The position numbers and the translations under genes were made by a program. Below are positions 10,056 to 21,149 of a DNA stretch of 31,375 nucleotides, piece by piece. Position 1 is the stretch's first letter. Every line of letters starts with the position of its first letter. Source of the stretch: DASVDK01 sp036381125 [NCBI: Thermodesulfobacteriota bacterium] (lineage in GTDB: Bacteria > DASVDK01); contig DASVDK010000266.1 of NCBI GenBank assembly GCA_036381125.1, positions 1 through 31,375 on the forward strand, read 5' to 3'. Below the pieces are notes generated by a model. The model did no database searches and was not told where the DNA came from. It was given only the letters and a program-made list of their open reading frames with translations.

Positions 10056-11069
10056 ATGGCACGCGGCTACCACGTTGCCGTCGCCGGCGCTACCGGCGCC
10101 GTCGGGGGCGTCATGCTCGAGATCCTCGAGGAGCGCGACTTCCCGGTCGCGAGCCTCAGGCTCCTCGCCTCGGAGCGGAGCGCCGGGTCGACGGTGACCT
10201 TCAAGGGCGAGCGGCTGCGGGTCGAGGTCATGACGGAGCGCTCGTTCGAGGGGGCCGACGTGGCCCTCTTCTCGTGCGGCGGGGAGCGGAGCAAGGCGTT
10301 CGCGCCGGCCGCCGTGCGCGCCGGGGCGGTCGTGATCGACAACTCGAGCGCGTTCCGCATGGACCCGCGGGTGCCGCTCGTGATCCCCGAGATCAACGCC
10401 CACGCCCTCGCCGAGCACCAGGGCATCGTGGCGGTGCCCAACTGCACGACGATCGTGATGCTCATGGCGCTCAAGCCGCTCCACGACCTCTCGCGCGTCG
10501 CCAGGGTCGTCGCCACGTCCTTCCAGGCGGCGTCGGGGGCCGGCGCCAGGGCCATGGCCGAGCTCGAGGCGCAGCTCAGGGGCTGGGCCGAGGGGCGCGA
10601 GGTGCCGGCATCGGTCTTCCCGCACCCGCTCGCGTTCAACGTCATCCCGCACATCGACGCGTTCCTCCCGAACGGCTACACGAAGGAGGAGATGAAGCTC
10701 GTCAACGAGACGCGCAAGATCCTCGGCGACCCGGACATCCGCGTCACGGCGACGACGGTCCGGGTGCCGGTGCTGCGGGCGCACGCGGTGAGCGTCAACG
10801 CGGAGACCGAGCGGAAGGTCTCGCCCGACGAGGCGCGGGCCGCGTTCGCGCGCTTCCCCGGCCTCGTGGTGGACGACGACCCGGCCGAGCGGCGCTACCC
10901 GATGCCGCGCGACGTGGCGGGGAAGGACGAGTGCGTGGTGGGCCGCATCCGCGAGGACGAGAGCCACCCGCGGGCGCTCAACTTCTTCGTCGTGGGCGAC
11001 CAGCTCCGCAAGGGGGCGGCGCTCGACGCGGTCCAGATCGCGGAGGCGCTGGTAGGGAGGGGTCTGTGA
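10056..11069 (+). CDS. asd: Aspartate-semialdehyde dehydrogenase
   Basis: Cytoplasmic enzyme that reduces aspartyl phosphate to aspartate semialdehyde with NADPH, the branch point for lysine/diaminopimelate, threonine and methionine. The 337-residue product has the NADP motif VAGATGAVGG (residues 9-18), phosphate-binding IDNSSAFRM, the catalytic Cys130 in VAVPNCTTIVM, SGAGARAM, and the general base His243 in RAHAVSVN. It ends with DQLRKGAALDAVQIAE, the usual C-terminal helix. ATG 10056 follows leuB by two bases. The 3' end overlaps the next gene by four bases (GTGA), so an active copy and an inactive paralogue are translationally linked. Confidence 0.96.
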   Translation: MARGYHVAVAGATGAVGGVMLEILEERDFPVASLRLLASERSAGSTVTFKGERLRVEVMTERSFEGADVALFSCGGERSKAFAPAAVRAGAVVIDNSSAFRMDPRVPLVIPEINAHALAEHQGIVAVPNCTTIVMLMALKPLHDLSRVARVVATSFQAASGAGARAMAELEAQLRGWAEGREVPASVFPHPLAFNVIPHIDAFLPNGYTKEEMKLVNETRKILGDPDIRVTATTVRVPVLRAHAVSVNAETERKVSPDEARAAFARFPGLVVDDDPAERRYPMPRDVAGKDECVVGRIREDESHPRALNFFVVGDQLRKGAALDAVQIAEALVGRGL

Positions 11070-12085
11070 CCCTGCGCAAGCCTGTCCTCGCGCTGGTCGG
11101 CGCGACGTCGGCCGTCGGGCGCGACCTCATCGAGCGGCTCGCCGAGCGGCGGGTGCCGCTCGAGCGGCTCCGCCTCCTCGTGGCGGAGGTCGACGACCGG
11201 CAGCTTCCGGACTCCCCCGACGGGGTGCCGACGACGCTGGACCTCGTCTCGAAGGACGCGTTCGGCGGCGTCGACCTCGCGGTCTTCTGCGACGACCCCG
11301 AGATCGCCCGCCGCTACGCGCCGGTCGCCGCCGACGCCGGGGCGACCGTCGTCGACCTGACCGGGGGGACGCTCGAGGAGGCCGGGGTCGCGCTCGTGGC
11401 GCCCGGCATCACGCCCCCCTCCGCGATCGCCGCCGCGGGCCGGCGCCTCGCGCTGCCGCCGCCGGCGGCCGGCGCCCTGGCCGCGATCCTCGCCCCGCTC
11501 CACGCGGCCGCCGGTGTCAAGCGCGTCGTCGTGTCGATCTACGAGGCGGCCGCCACGGCCGGACAGGCGGGCCTCGACGAGCTGCTCGACCAGGTGCGCG
11601 GCCTCCTCGGACAGCAGGAGGCGCCGACCAGGGCGTTCCCCGAGCAGCTCGCGTTCAACGTGATCCCGCGGACCGGCCCGTTCACCCCCGAGGGGGACAC
11701 CGAGCCGGAGCGCCGGCTCGTCGCGTCGCTGCGCCGCCTCCTCGGCATACCGGACCTCCGGGTGGCGGTCACCGCCGCGCGGGTGACGGCGTTCCACGGC
11801 ACCTCGGCGTCGGTCAACGTCGAGTTCGAGCGGCCGATCACCCCGGCCGACGCGCGGACGCGCCTGGCCGCCGCGCCCGGCGTCGAGGTCGTCGACGACC
11901 CGGCCGAGGGCCGCTACCCGCTCGGCCTCGACGCGGCGGGGCAGGACTTCGTCCTCGTCGGCCGGATCCGAGCCGACCGCAGCGTCCCGTCGGGCCTCTC
12001 GCTCTGGCTCTCGGCCGACGACATCCGCCGCGGCGGCGCCGTCGCCGTCGTCGAGGTGATCGAGGCCATCCGGCAGGCCGCCTGA
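11066..12085 (+). CDS. Asd-like (USG-1-type) paralogue lacking catalytic residues
   Basis: A 339-residue protein that aligns along its full length with the Asd encoded immediately upstream. It has GATSAVG at residues 12-18 (one change in the NADP motif) and shares AFNVIP, the SVN strand, VVDDPAEGRYP, VGRIR and a final helix. The catalytic Cys130 of Asd aligns with Pro133 (LALPPPAAGALA instead of VAVPNCTTIVML), and His243 aligns with Thr246; SGAGARAM becomes ATAGQAGL. It therefore should not catalyse the Asd reaction. E. coli Usg is a known non-catalytic homologue of this kind. Start GTG 11066 overlaps the asd stop by four bases, so the two chains may be co-translated; heteromer formation or regulation is inference. 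Confidence 0.85.
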   Translation: MTLRKPVLALVGATSAVGRDLIERLAERRVPLERLRLLVAEVDDRQLPDSPDGVPTTLDLVSKDAFGGVDLAVFCDDPEIARRYAPVAADAGATVVDLTGGTLEEAGVALVAPGITPPSAIAAAGRRLALPPPAAGALAAILAPLHAAAGVKRVVVSIYEAAATAGQAGLDELLDQVRGLLGQQEAPTRAFPEQLAFNVIPRTGPFTPEGDTEPERRLVASLRRLLGIPDLRVAVTAARVTAFHGTSASVNVEFERPITPADARTRLAAAPGVEVVDDPAEGRYPLGLDAAGQDFVLVGRIRADRSVPSGLSLWLSADDIRRGGAVAVVEVIEAIRQAA

Positions 12086-12100
12086 CGCGCGGCGCAGTCC

Positions 12101-12871
12101 TTGCCGCGGACGCTCAAGCTCACCGTCGAGTACCTGGGCGCCGGCTTCTCCGGCTGGCAGGCGCAGGCGTCCGGACGCCGCACCGTGCAGGGGGTCCTCG
12201 CCGAAGCGGTGGCGCGGGTAACCGGTGAGCGTGCCGTCGTCCACGGCGCGGGTCGCACGGACGCCGGCGTCCATGCCCTCGGCCAGGCGGCAAGCCTCGT
12301 CCTCGAGCGGAGCGCCATCGCGCCCGCGGCGCTGCGAGACGCCATGAACGCCGTCCTGCCGCCGGACGTGTCCGTCCGGGCGGTCGAGGAGGCGCCGGAC
12401 GGCTTCCACGCCCGCAAGGACGCCGTCGCCAAGCGCTATCGCTACCTGATCCTCGTCTCGCCGGCCCGGTCCGCGCTCTGGGAGGGGCGGGCCTGGCACC
12501 GTCGGGGCCCCCTGGACGTCGATGCGATGCGGCGGGCCGCGTCGGCCCTCGTCGGGACCCACGACTTCTCGGCCTTCCGCGCGTCGGCCAGCGAGGCGCC
12601 GACCGCCGTTCGGACGATCTCGCGCCTCGCGATCGAGGCCGACCCCGCGGCCGAGGGGCTGCTGCGCATCGAGGTCGAAGGCGACGGCTTCCTCATGCAC
12701 ATGGTGCGGATCATCGTCGGGACGCTCGTGGAGGTCGGGCGGGGGAAGCTGCCGGCCGGGCGGGTGTCGGAGATCCTGGCCGGGCGGGATCGCCGGGCGG
12801 CGGGGCCGACGGCGCCGGCGCACGGGCTGTACCTCGTCGACGTGCGGTATGGGGGGCCGCCGTTGCGCTGA
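12101..12871 (+). CDS. truA: tRNA pseudouridine(38-40) synthase TruA
   Basis: Modifies U38-U40 in the anticodon stem-loop of many tRNAs. The 256-residue protein begins LKLTVEYLGAGFSGWQAQ (family consensus YDGxxFxGWQ), has catalytic Asp54 in GAGRTDAGVHALGQ, and then DGFHARKDAVAKRYRY, HDFSAFRAS and EGDGFLMHMVRIIVGTLVEV, all typical. The only start compatible with the family N-terminus is TTG at 12101, 15 bases after the asd-like stop; no strong RBS is visible, so translation may depend on upstream coupling. In many related genomes truA leads to rplM-rpsI; here two redox genes intervene. Confidence 0.94.
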   Translation: MPRTLKLTVEYLGAGFSGWQAQASGRRTVQGVLAEAVARVTGERAVVHGAGRTDAGVHALGQAASLVLERSAIAPAALRDAMNAVLPPDVSVRAVEEAPDGFHARKDAVAKRYRYLILVSPARSALWEGRAWHRRGPLDVDAMRRAASALVGTHDFSAFRASASEAPTAVRTISRLAIEADPAAEGLLRIEVEGDGFLMHMVRIIVGTLVEVGRGKLPAGRVSEILAGRDRRAAGPTAPAHGLYLVDVRYGGPPLR

Positions 12872-12928
12872 GGGGCCGCGCGCGGCACGACACCTCACCG
12901 GCACACGCGTTGCCTGCCACGCGGGGTC

Positions 12929-13591
12929 ATGGCCGCGAACACCGATCCCCGCCCTCGGCAACCCTGGCCCATCCGGCTCACGCACTGGCTGGTCGTCCCG
13001 TTGCTCGCCGTCATGGCGGGCAGCGGCTTGCAGGTCCTCGTCGCCTATCCCGACCTCGGGCCGCGCGGCGAGCCGTACGCGTGGTACCCGTTCCCCGGGA
13101 CGGCGCCGCCCGGGTGGGCGCGCATCGGCCAGTGGCTCGCCGGCGGCCGCCACTGGCACTTCGCCTTCGCGTGGTTCCTGATCCTGAACGGCGTGTTCTA
13201 CGTCGGCTACCTCGCCGGCAGCGGCGAGTGGCGCCGGCGCCTCTTCCGGCCGCGCCGCGACGCGCGCAACGCGGCCGCGACGCTCGCGTACTACCTGCGC
13301 CTCCGCAAGGCACCGCCCGATCAGGGGCTCTACAACGGCTTGCAGCGACTCGCCTACACGGGCGCGCTCGCGCTCGGCGGGCTCGAGGTCCTCACGGGGC
13401 TCGCGATCTACAAGCCGGTACAGCTCGGCTGGCTGGCGGCCCTCTTCGGCGGCTACGACGCCGCCCGGGCGATCCACCTGATCGGGCTCGCCCTCCTCGT
13501 CCTCTTCGTCATCGGGCACGTGCTGATGGTGCTGCTCCACCCGCGGACGCTCGCCGACATGGTGACCGGAGGCCGGCGTGACCGGGCGTAG
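12929..13591 (+). CDS. Cytochrome b561-type di-heme membrane subunit
   Basis: A 220-residue integral membrane protein of the bacterial cytochrome b561 / Ni-hydrogenase cytochrome b type. It starts RLTHWLVVPLLAVMAGSGL, with His19 at the head of helix 1. Further helices begin at HWHFAFAWFLILNG (His75/His77), LAYTGALALGGLEVLTGLA and AIHLIGLALLVLFVIGHVL (His183, His197). Four histidines in such positions suit two b hemes that exchange electrons with the quinone pool. The stop overlaps the next gene by 14 bases. The partner is a Tat-exported molybdoenzyme, so this subunit is probably its electron link, as MsrQ is for MsrP, although this is a different membrane fold. Exact substrate unknown. Confidence 0.85.
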   Translation: MAANTDPRPRQPWPIRLTHWLVVPLLAVMAGSGLQVLVAYPDLGPRGEPYAWYPFPGTAPPGWARIGQWLAGGRHWHFAFAWFLILNGVFYVGYLAGSGEWRRRLFRPRRDARNAAATLAYYLRLRKAPPDQGLYNGLQRLAYTGALALGGLEVLTGLAIYKPVQLGWLAALFGGYDAARAIHLIGLALLVLFVIGHVLMVLLHPRTLADMVTGGRRDRA

Positions 13592-14273
13592 CGGGCTCAG
13601 CCGCCGGGCGTGGCTCGCCGCCGTGGCGGCCGCCGCGGCCGGCTGCGACAGCCAGCGACCGCGCACCGGGTTCCTCGGGGTCATGGAGCGGTGGAACGAG
13701 CGGGTGCAGACCTGGATGTTCGACCCCGGGCGGCTGGCGCCCGATCCGGGGCCGGGCGCGGTATCGCCGCCGGGTGCGTTCCCGGTGTACTACATCTCGC
13801 GGCACCTTCCCGTCGCGCCGGCCGGCTGGGCGCTCTCGGTCGGCGGGCTCGTCGCGCGGCCGGCGGTCCTGTCGCTCGAGGCGCTCATGCGGATGCCCCG
13901 CACCGACGTCCGGGTGCGGCACCACTGCGTCGAGGGGTGGTCGGCCGTGGCGACGTGGCACGGGGTCCGGCTGCGAGACCTCGCCGAGGCCGTCGGCGCC
14001 GACCCCCGCGCGGAGTACGTCGAGTTCCGCTCGTTCGACTCCGGGTACTACTCGTCGTGGGACCGGGCGAGCGCCCTCCACGCGCAGTCCATCATCGCGT
14101 ACGGGATGAACGGCGAGCCGCTCACGCCGGAGCACGGCGCGCCGGTCCGCTTCTACGCCGCGGTGAAGCTCGGCTACAAGATGGTCAAGTACCTCACGGC
14201 GGTGAACTTCCTGCCGGTGCGCACCGGCGGGACGTGGGAGGACCAGGGGTACGAGTGGTTCGCCGGCGTCTGA
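13578..14273 (+). CDS. Tat-exported sulfite-oxidase-fold molybdopterin oxidoreductase
   Basis: A 231-residue protein with a twin-arginine signal (LSRRAWLAAVAAAAAGC, residues 7-23). Cys23 follows AAG, so it could be a Tat lipoprotein anchored in the membrane. The mature part fits the oxidoreductase molybdopterin-binding domain: WALSVGGLV, Mo-ligand Cys117 in VRHHCVEGWSAVATWHGV, the FRSFDSGYYSSWD segment, GEPLTPEHGAPVRFYAAVKLGYKMVKYL and WEDQGYEWF. It is small compared with full sulfite oxidases and resembles MsrP/YedY-class proteins, but I cannot assign the substrate. GTG 13578 overlaps the cytochrome gene by 14 bases, so the two form a translationally coupled pair. Confidence 0.85.
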   Translation: MTGRSGLSRRAWLAAVAAAAAGCDSQRPRTGFLGVMERWNERVQTWMFDPGRLAPDPGPGAVSPPGAFPVYYISRHLPVAPAGWALSVGGLVARPAVLSLEALMRMPRTDVRVRHHCVEGWSAVATWHGVRLRDLAEAVGADPRAEYVEFRSFDSGYYSSWDRASALHAQSIIAYGMNGEPLTPEHGAPVRFYAAVKLGYKMVKYLTAVNFLPVRTGGTWEDQGYEWFAGV

Positions 14274-14486
14274 GCGCCCGCCCGCGATCACCCCGATCTC
14301 GCCGATCACCCCGATCTCGCCGACTGTGGCGGCGTTCCAGCCCTCGGGCGGAGCCCCCACGGCCCGGGCGCATGGGCGGGCCGCGACGCCCGCCCGGATG
14401 GGGAAGCGGGTGACCGCCTCGGCCGCAGGGGGCATGCCCCCGGCCGGCGTGCCGGCGGCCCGAGGGACCGGACCCGATCGCCGCCC
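14274..14486. repeat. Tandem 18-mer and hairpins between the molybdoenzyme gene and the rplM promoter
   Basis: The unit GATCACCCCGATCTCGCC is perfectly duplicated at 14286-14303 and 14304-14321. Downstream are an 8-bp stem at 14374-14381/14388-14395, a perfect 14-base palindrome GGGGGCATGCCCCC at 14428-14441, and GCCGGC-GT-GCCGGC at 14443-14456. None has a T tail, so they are weak candidates for termination of the preceding pair. No gene was seen here. Confidence 0.5.
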
Positions 14487-14515
14487 TTGACAAAGGGCGT
14501 GCAGGCAAGCAAAAT
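14482..14515 (+). promoter_or_regulatory. Promoter of rplM-rpsI with inverted repeat over the -35 box
   Basis: A perfect -35 TTGACA (14487-14492) is followed 17 bases later by CAAAAT (14510-14515, four of six matches). The predicted start near 14522 would leave a leader of about 40 bases. The -35 box sits inside a perfect 7-bp inverted repeat, CGCCCTT-GACA-AAGGGCG (14482-14499), which could be a binding site for a dimeric regulator or a coincidence of composition. Confidence 0.65.
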
Positions 14516-14562
14516 TCCTTGGTTGCCCAACCGGGTTCCAGCGCGTACCCCTAGAGAGAGCC

Positions 14563-15030
14563 ATGAAGACCTTCACGCCGAAGAGCCGGGGCCTCAGGCC
14601 GGTCGGCCGTCAGTGGCGCGTCATCGACGCGGAGAAGCAGGTGCTCGGGCGACTGGCGAGCCAGGTGGCCACGATCCTCCGCGGCAAGGACAAGCCGACC
14701 TTCACCCCCCACGCCGACACGGGCGACTACGTCATCGTGGTCAACGCGGCGAAGGTCCGGCTGACGGGCCGCAAGCTCGACGACAAGATCTACTATCGCC
14801 ACACCATGTACCCGGGGGGCCTCAAGGCCACCACCGCGGCCGACATGCTGGCGAAGCACCCCGAGCGCGTCATCCAGCTCGCGGTCCGGGGGATGCTGCC
14901 GAAGACCAAGATGGGCCGCCACCTGATGACCAAGCTCAAGGTGTACGCCGGCCCCGACCACCCGCACGCGGCGCAGCAGCCGGCCAGGACCGTCCTCACC
15001 GGGCGGAAGGCCGCGGCCGCCACGGCGTAA
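14563..15030 (+). CDS. rplM: Large-subunit ribosomal protein L13 (uL13)
   Basis: An early-assembling 50S protein of 155 residues. The sequence shows the family hallmarks [19 protein letters not shown] (about residues 20-38), [18 protein letters not shown], the [11 protein letters not shown] loop, [11 protein letters not shown] and the tail [16 protein letters not shown]. Length is slightly above E. coli L13 (142) because of a short C-terminal extension rich in Ala, Lys and Arg. ATG 14563 follows an AGAGAG purine run. It pairs with rpsI 21 bases downstream, the near-universal L13-S9 operon. Confidence 0.97.
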   Translation: MKTFTPKSRGLRPVGRQWRVIDAEKQVLGRLASQVATILRGKDKPTFTPHADTGDYVIVVNAAKVRLTGRKLDDKIYYRHTMYPGGLKATTAADMLAKHPERVIQLAVRGMLPKTKMGRHLMTKLKVYAGPDHPHAAQQPARTVLTGRKAAAATA

Positions 15031-15051
15031 GAGAGGGAGCAAGGTTCCGAG

Positions 15052-15453
15052 ATGGCGACCGCCATGCGGCAGTTCCACGCGATCGGCAAGCGGAAGACGT
15101 CGGTCGCGCGCATCTGGATGCGACCCGGAGAGGGCCGGGTCATCGTCAACGGGCGACCGGTCGACGAGTACTTCCCGCGGGAGGCGTGGCGGGTGGCCGT
15201 GCAGACGCCGCTCGTCGTGACCGAGACGCGGGGGCAGTTCGACATCCTGGTCAACGTCCGGGGCGGCGGCCTCACGGGACAGTCGGAGGCCACGCGGCAC
15301 GGCATCGCCCGCGCGCTCCTCGAGGTGCAGTCGGAGCGCTTCCGCGACCCGCTCAAGAAGGCGGGCCTGCTCACGCGCGACGCGCGCGAGAAGGAGCGCA
15401 AGAAGTACGGGCAGCGCGGCGCTCGCGCCCGCTTCCAGTTCTCGAAGCGCTAG
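15052..15453 (+). CDS. rpsI: Small-subunit ribosomal protein S9 (uS9)
   Basis: A 133-residue 30S protein whose C-terminal tail reaches the P-site tRNA. It has the family start [16 protein letters not shown], the motif [47 protein letters not shown] and the invariant C-terminus ending FQFSKR. ATG 15052 is preceded by GAGAGGGAGCAAGG; ATG 15064 would also fit the family. It is co-transcribed with rplM. Confidence 0.97.
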   Translation: MATAMRQFHAIGKRKTSVARIWMRPGEGRVIVNGRPVDEYFPREAWRVAVQTPLVVTETRGQFDILVNVRGGGLTGQSEATRHGIARALLEVQSERFRDPLKKAGLLTRDAREKERKKYGQRGARARFQFSKR

Positions 15454-15491
15454 TCCCCGGGCACGCACCTACCCGGCCACACGCCGGACCG

Positions 15492-15528
15492 CGAGGGGGG
15501 AGAGGCCCGGGGGGCCTCTCCCCCCTCG
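15492..15528 (+). terminator. Perfect 17-bp hairpin after rpsI
   Basis: Arms 15492-15508 and 15512-15528 are exactly complementary over 17 bp, with a GGG loop. It lies 39 bases after the rpsI stop. The stem is almost pure G/C with no T run after it, so it is not a textbook intrinsic terminator. It may end the ribosomal operon with Rho or protect the 3' end of the mRNA. Confidence 0.6.
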
Positions 15529-15545
15529 GCGTTCGTGGCGACCGC

Positions 15546-15702
15546 CACGGCGCGGCGAATGGCTCGGGGGTGCGTGAGCCCCCCGCGGCTGGTGTGGCGG
15601 CCGCCGCGGTGGCGAGCCGGCCGGCTTTGCCGGGCGGCGAGCGAGGGGGTCTCGGGGGGCCGGCACGGCGGGGCGAGTGGCTCGGGGGTGCGTGAGCCCC
15701 CC
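15546..15702. repeat. Duplicated 39-base hairpin element upstream of argC
   Basis: A 39-base element at 15546-15584 recurs at 15664-15702 with only two mismatches, 118 bases apart. Its core, GGCTCGGGGGTGCGTGAGCC followed by CCCC, can fold either as GGCTC/GAGCC or, in copy two, as CTCGGGGG/CCCCCGAG. Between the copies lies CCGGC-TTT-GCCGG (15621-15633), which echoes the GGCTTTGCC hairpin at 170-188. This fills most of the 267-base rpsI-argC gap, where no gene or convincing promoter was seen. The second copy ends 18 bases before the argC start. Confidence 0.65.
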
Positions 15703-15720
15703 GAGTCCGATGGAGGGACC

Positions 15721-16773
15721 ATGAGCAAGCGGCGACCGGTAGCGATCGCAGGGGCCAGCGGGTACACGGGACTCGAGCTGCTTCGCATGCTCACCCGTCA
15801 CCCGTCGCTCGAGGTCGTGCGCGCGACCGGCGAGCGCGCCGCCGGCGAGTCGGTGTCGGCGCATCACCCCTCGCTCGGCCGCGCCTACGACGGCCTCGTC
15901 TTCGAGCCGCTCGACCCGGTGACCGTCGGCGCGGGGGTCGACGCGGTCTTCCTCGCCCTCCCGCACAAGGCGACGATGTCGGTCGTGCCCGACGTGCTCC
16001 GCTCGGGCGCGCGCGTGATCGACCTCTCGGCCGACTTCCGGCTCCACGACGCCGCGCTGTACGACACCTGGTACCGGACGCCGCACGCGGCGCCCGAGTA
16101 CCTCGCGAAGGCGGTGTACGGGCTGCCCGAGCTGCACCGCGAGGCCATCCGCACGGCGCAGCTCGTGGCGGTGCCCGGCTGCTATCCGACCGCGTGCATC
16201 CTCGCCGCGGCGCCGCTCCTCGCGGCGGGGATCATCGACCCCGCCAGCATCGTCGCGGACGCGAAGAGCGGGATCTCGGGCGCGGGGCGCAAGGTGGAGC
16301 TGCCGTACCTCTACACGGAGGCGGCCGAAGGGGTCTCGCCCTACAACGTCGGCGTGCATCGCCACACGCCGGAGATCGAGCAGGAGCTGTCGGAGGTGGC
16401 GGGGAGGCCGGTGCGGGTCTCCTTCGCGCCGCACCTGGTCCCCATGAGCCGCGGCATCCTCACCACGGTCTACGCGTCGCTCGCGAGGCCGATGTCGCGC
16501 GACGACGTCGCGCCGGCGTTCGAGCGGTTCTACGCCGGCTCGCCGTCGGTCCGCCTCCTGCCGGCCGGCCGGTGGCCCGCCACGCAGCACGTGCGCGGCA
16601 GCAACCGCTGCGACGTCGGCTTCACCGTCGACCCGCGCGTGGGGCGCGTCGTCGTGGCGTCGGCGATCGACAACCTCGTGAAGGGGGCGTCGGGCCAGGC
16701 CATCCAGTGCGCGAACCTGGCGCTGGGGCTTCCGGAGGATGCAGGCCTGGATGCGACGGCGGTGTTCCCGTAG
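15721..16773 (+). CDS. argC: N-acetyl-gamma-glutamyl-phosphate reductase
   Basis: NADPH-dependent enzyme of arginine synthesis that reduces N-acetylglutamyl phosphate to the semialdehyde. The 350-residue product has the dinucleotide motif AGASGYTGLELLRML (residues 10-24), the strand VDAVFLALPHKATM, IDLSADFRL, and catalytic Cys154 in VAVPGCYPTACILA, with GISGAGRK and RGSNRCDVGF later. Length is normal. The frame is open upstream to 15535, but that part covers the hairpin repeats; GGAGGG at 15712-15717 fixes ATG 15721. The rplM-rpsI-argC order is conserved in several deltaproteobacterial-type genomes. Confidence 0.96.
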   Translation: MSKRRPVAIAGASGYTGLELLRMLTRHPSLEVVRATGERAAGESVSAHHPSLGRAYDGLVFEPLDPVTVGAGVDAVFLALPHKATMSVVPDVLRSGARVIDLSADFRLHDAALYDTWYRTPHAAPEYLAKAVYGLPELHREAIRTAQLVAVPGCYPTACILAAAPLLAAGIIDPASIVADAKSGISGAGRKVELPYLYTEAAEGVSPYNVGVHRHTPEIEQELSEVAGRPVRVSFAPHLVPMSRGILTTVYASLARPMSRDDVAPAFERFYAGSPSVRLLPAGRWPATQHVRGSNRCDVGFTVDPRVGRVVVASAIDNLVKGASGQAIQCANLALGLPEDAGLDATAVFP

Positions 16774-16816
16774 GAGACGATGCGGCGACCATCGATGACC
16801 GGGCCGCGCGGATCGC

Positions 16817-20132
<3,316 letters not shown>

Positions 20133-20136
<4 letters not shown>

Positions 20137-21149
20137 GCCCGCGCGTGGTCCAGTCGCCGCGCGTCGCCTCTCCGGCTCGGGCCGCCGCGGCGCGCGCCCT
20201 CGAGATCGAGGCGGCGGCCGTCAACGACCTCGTGAGCCGCCTCGACGAGCGGTTCGACCGGGCGGTCTCGCTCGTCCTCGGCTGCCAGGGCAAGGTCGTC
20301 GTCACCGGCATGGGCAAGAGCGGACTCGTCGGGCAGAAGATCGCCTCGACGCTCGCCTCCACCGGGACCCCGGCCTTCTTCCTCCACCCGGCCGAGGGGA
20401 TCCACGGCGATCTCGGGATGCTCCACAGGCAGGACCTCGTCATGGCCATCTCGTACAGCGGCGAGACCGAGGAGGTCGTCCGGCTGCTGCCGGTCCTCAG
20501 GCGCATGGGGATGCCGCTCGTCGCCATGACCGGCCGCCCGGCGTCGACCCTCGGCCGCGCCGCCGACGTGGTACTCGACTGCGCGGTGCGCCAGGAGGCC
20601 TGCCCCCTGAACCTCGCGCCGACCGCCAGCACGACGGCCACGCTGGCCCTCGGCGACGCCCTGGCCGTCGCCCTCGTCGAGCGGCGCGGCTTCAAGGCGG
20701 AGGACTTCGCGCTGCTTCACCCGGGAGGGGCGCTCGGACGCCGGCTCCTGCTCACCGTCGCCGACGTCATGCACACCGGCGACGAGATGCCGAGGGTGCG
20801 CACGGGGACGCTCATGCGGGACGTGCTGTTCGAGATCTCGGAGAAGCGCCTCGGGATCACGGGCGTGGTCGACGAGGCCGGACGCCTGGTCGGCGTGATC
20901 TCCGACGGCGACCTGAGGCGCGGGCTCCTGGCCCACGGAGACGGCTTCCTCCAGCGCCGCGCGGAGGAGGTGATGACCCGCGGAGCCAGGCGGATCGAGA
21001 AGGACGCCCTCGCGGCGCGGGCGCTCTACCTGATGGAGGAGAACAAGCCGAGGCCGATCACGAGCCTCTTCGTGTTCGACGCGCCCGAGTCCCAGGTGCC
21101 GATCGGTATCGTCCACATCCACGACCTCCTGAAGGCCGGTGTCGTCTAG
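20133..21149 (+). CDS. kdsD: D-arabinose 5-phosphate isomerase (KpsF/GutQ family)
   Basis: Interconverts ribulose 5-phosphate and arabinose 5-phosphate, the first step of Kdo synthesis. The 338-residue protein has an N-terminal SIS domain ([20 protein letters not shown] at about residues 53-72, [20 protein letters not shown], then a [20 protein letters not shown] stretch) followed by two CBS domains ([10 protein letters not shown] through [11 protein letters not shown], then [19 protein letters not shown] to the end). This is the standard KdsD/KpsF layout. ATG 20133 overlaps the kdsA stop by four bases; the end overlaps kdsC by 11 bases. Confidence 0.95.

Noticed and set aside
10895-13684. 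A minus-strand open frame of about 930 codons opposite asd-truA-cytochrome
   Set aside because: It crosses several genes, with composition typical of an antisense frame in G/C-ending codon usage.
13958-13980. TGGCAC-like element as a sigma-54 promoter
   Set aside because: It lies inside the molybdoenzyme coding sequence and lacks the TTGC half at the right distance. No good intergenic -24/-12 site was seen.
14286-14321. Possible CRISPR or direct-repeat array
   Set aside because: There are only two adjacent 18-base copies without spacers; a simple tandem duplication.
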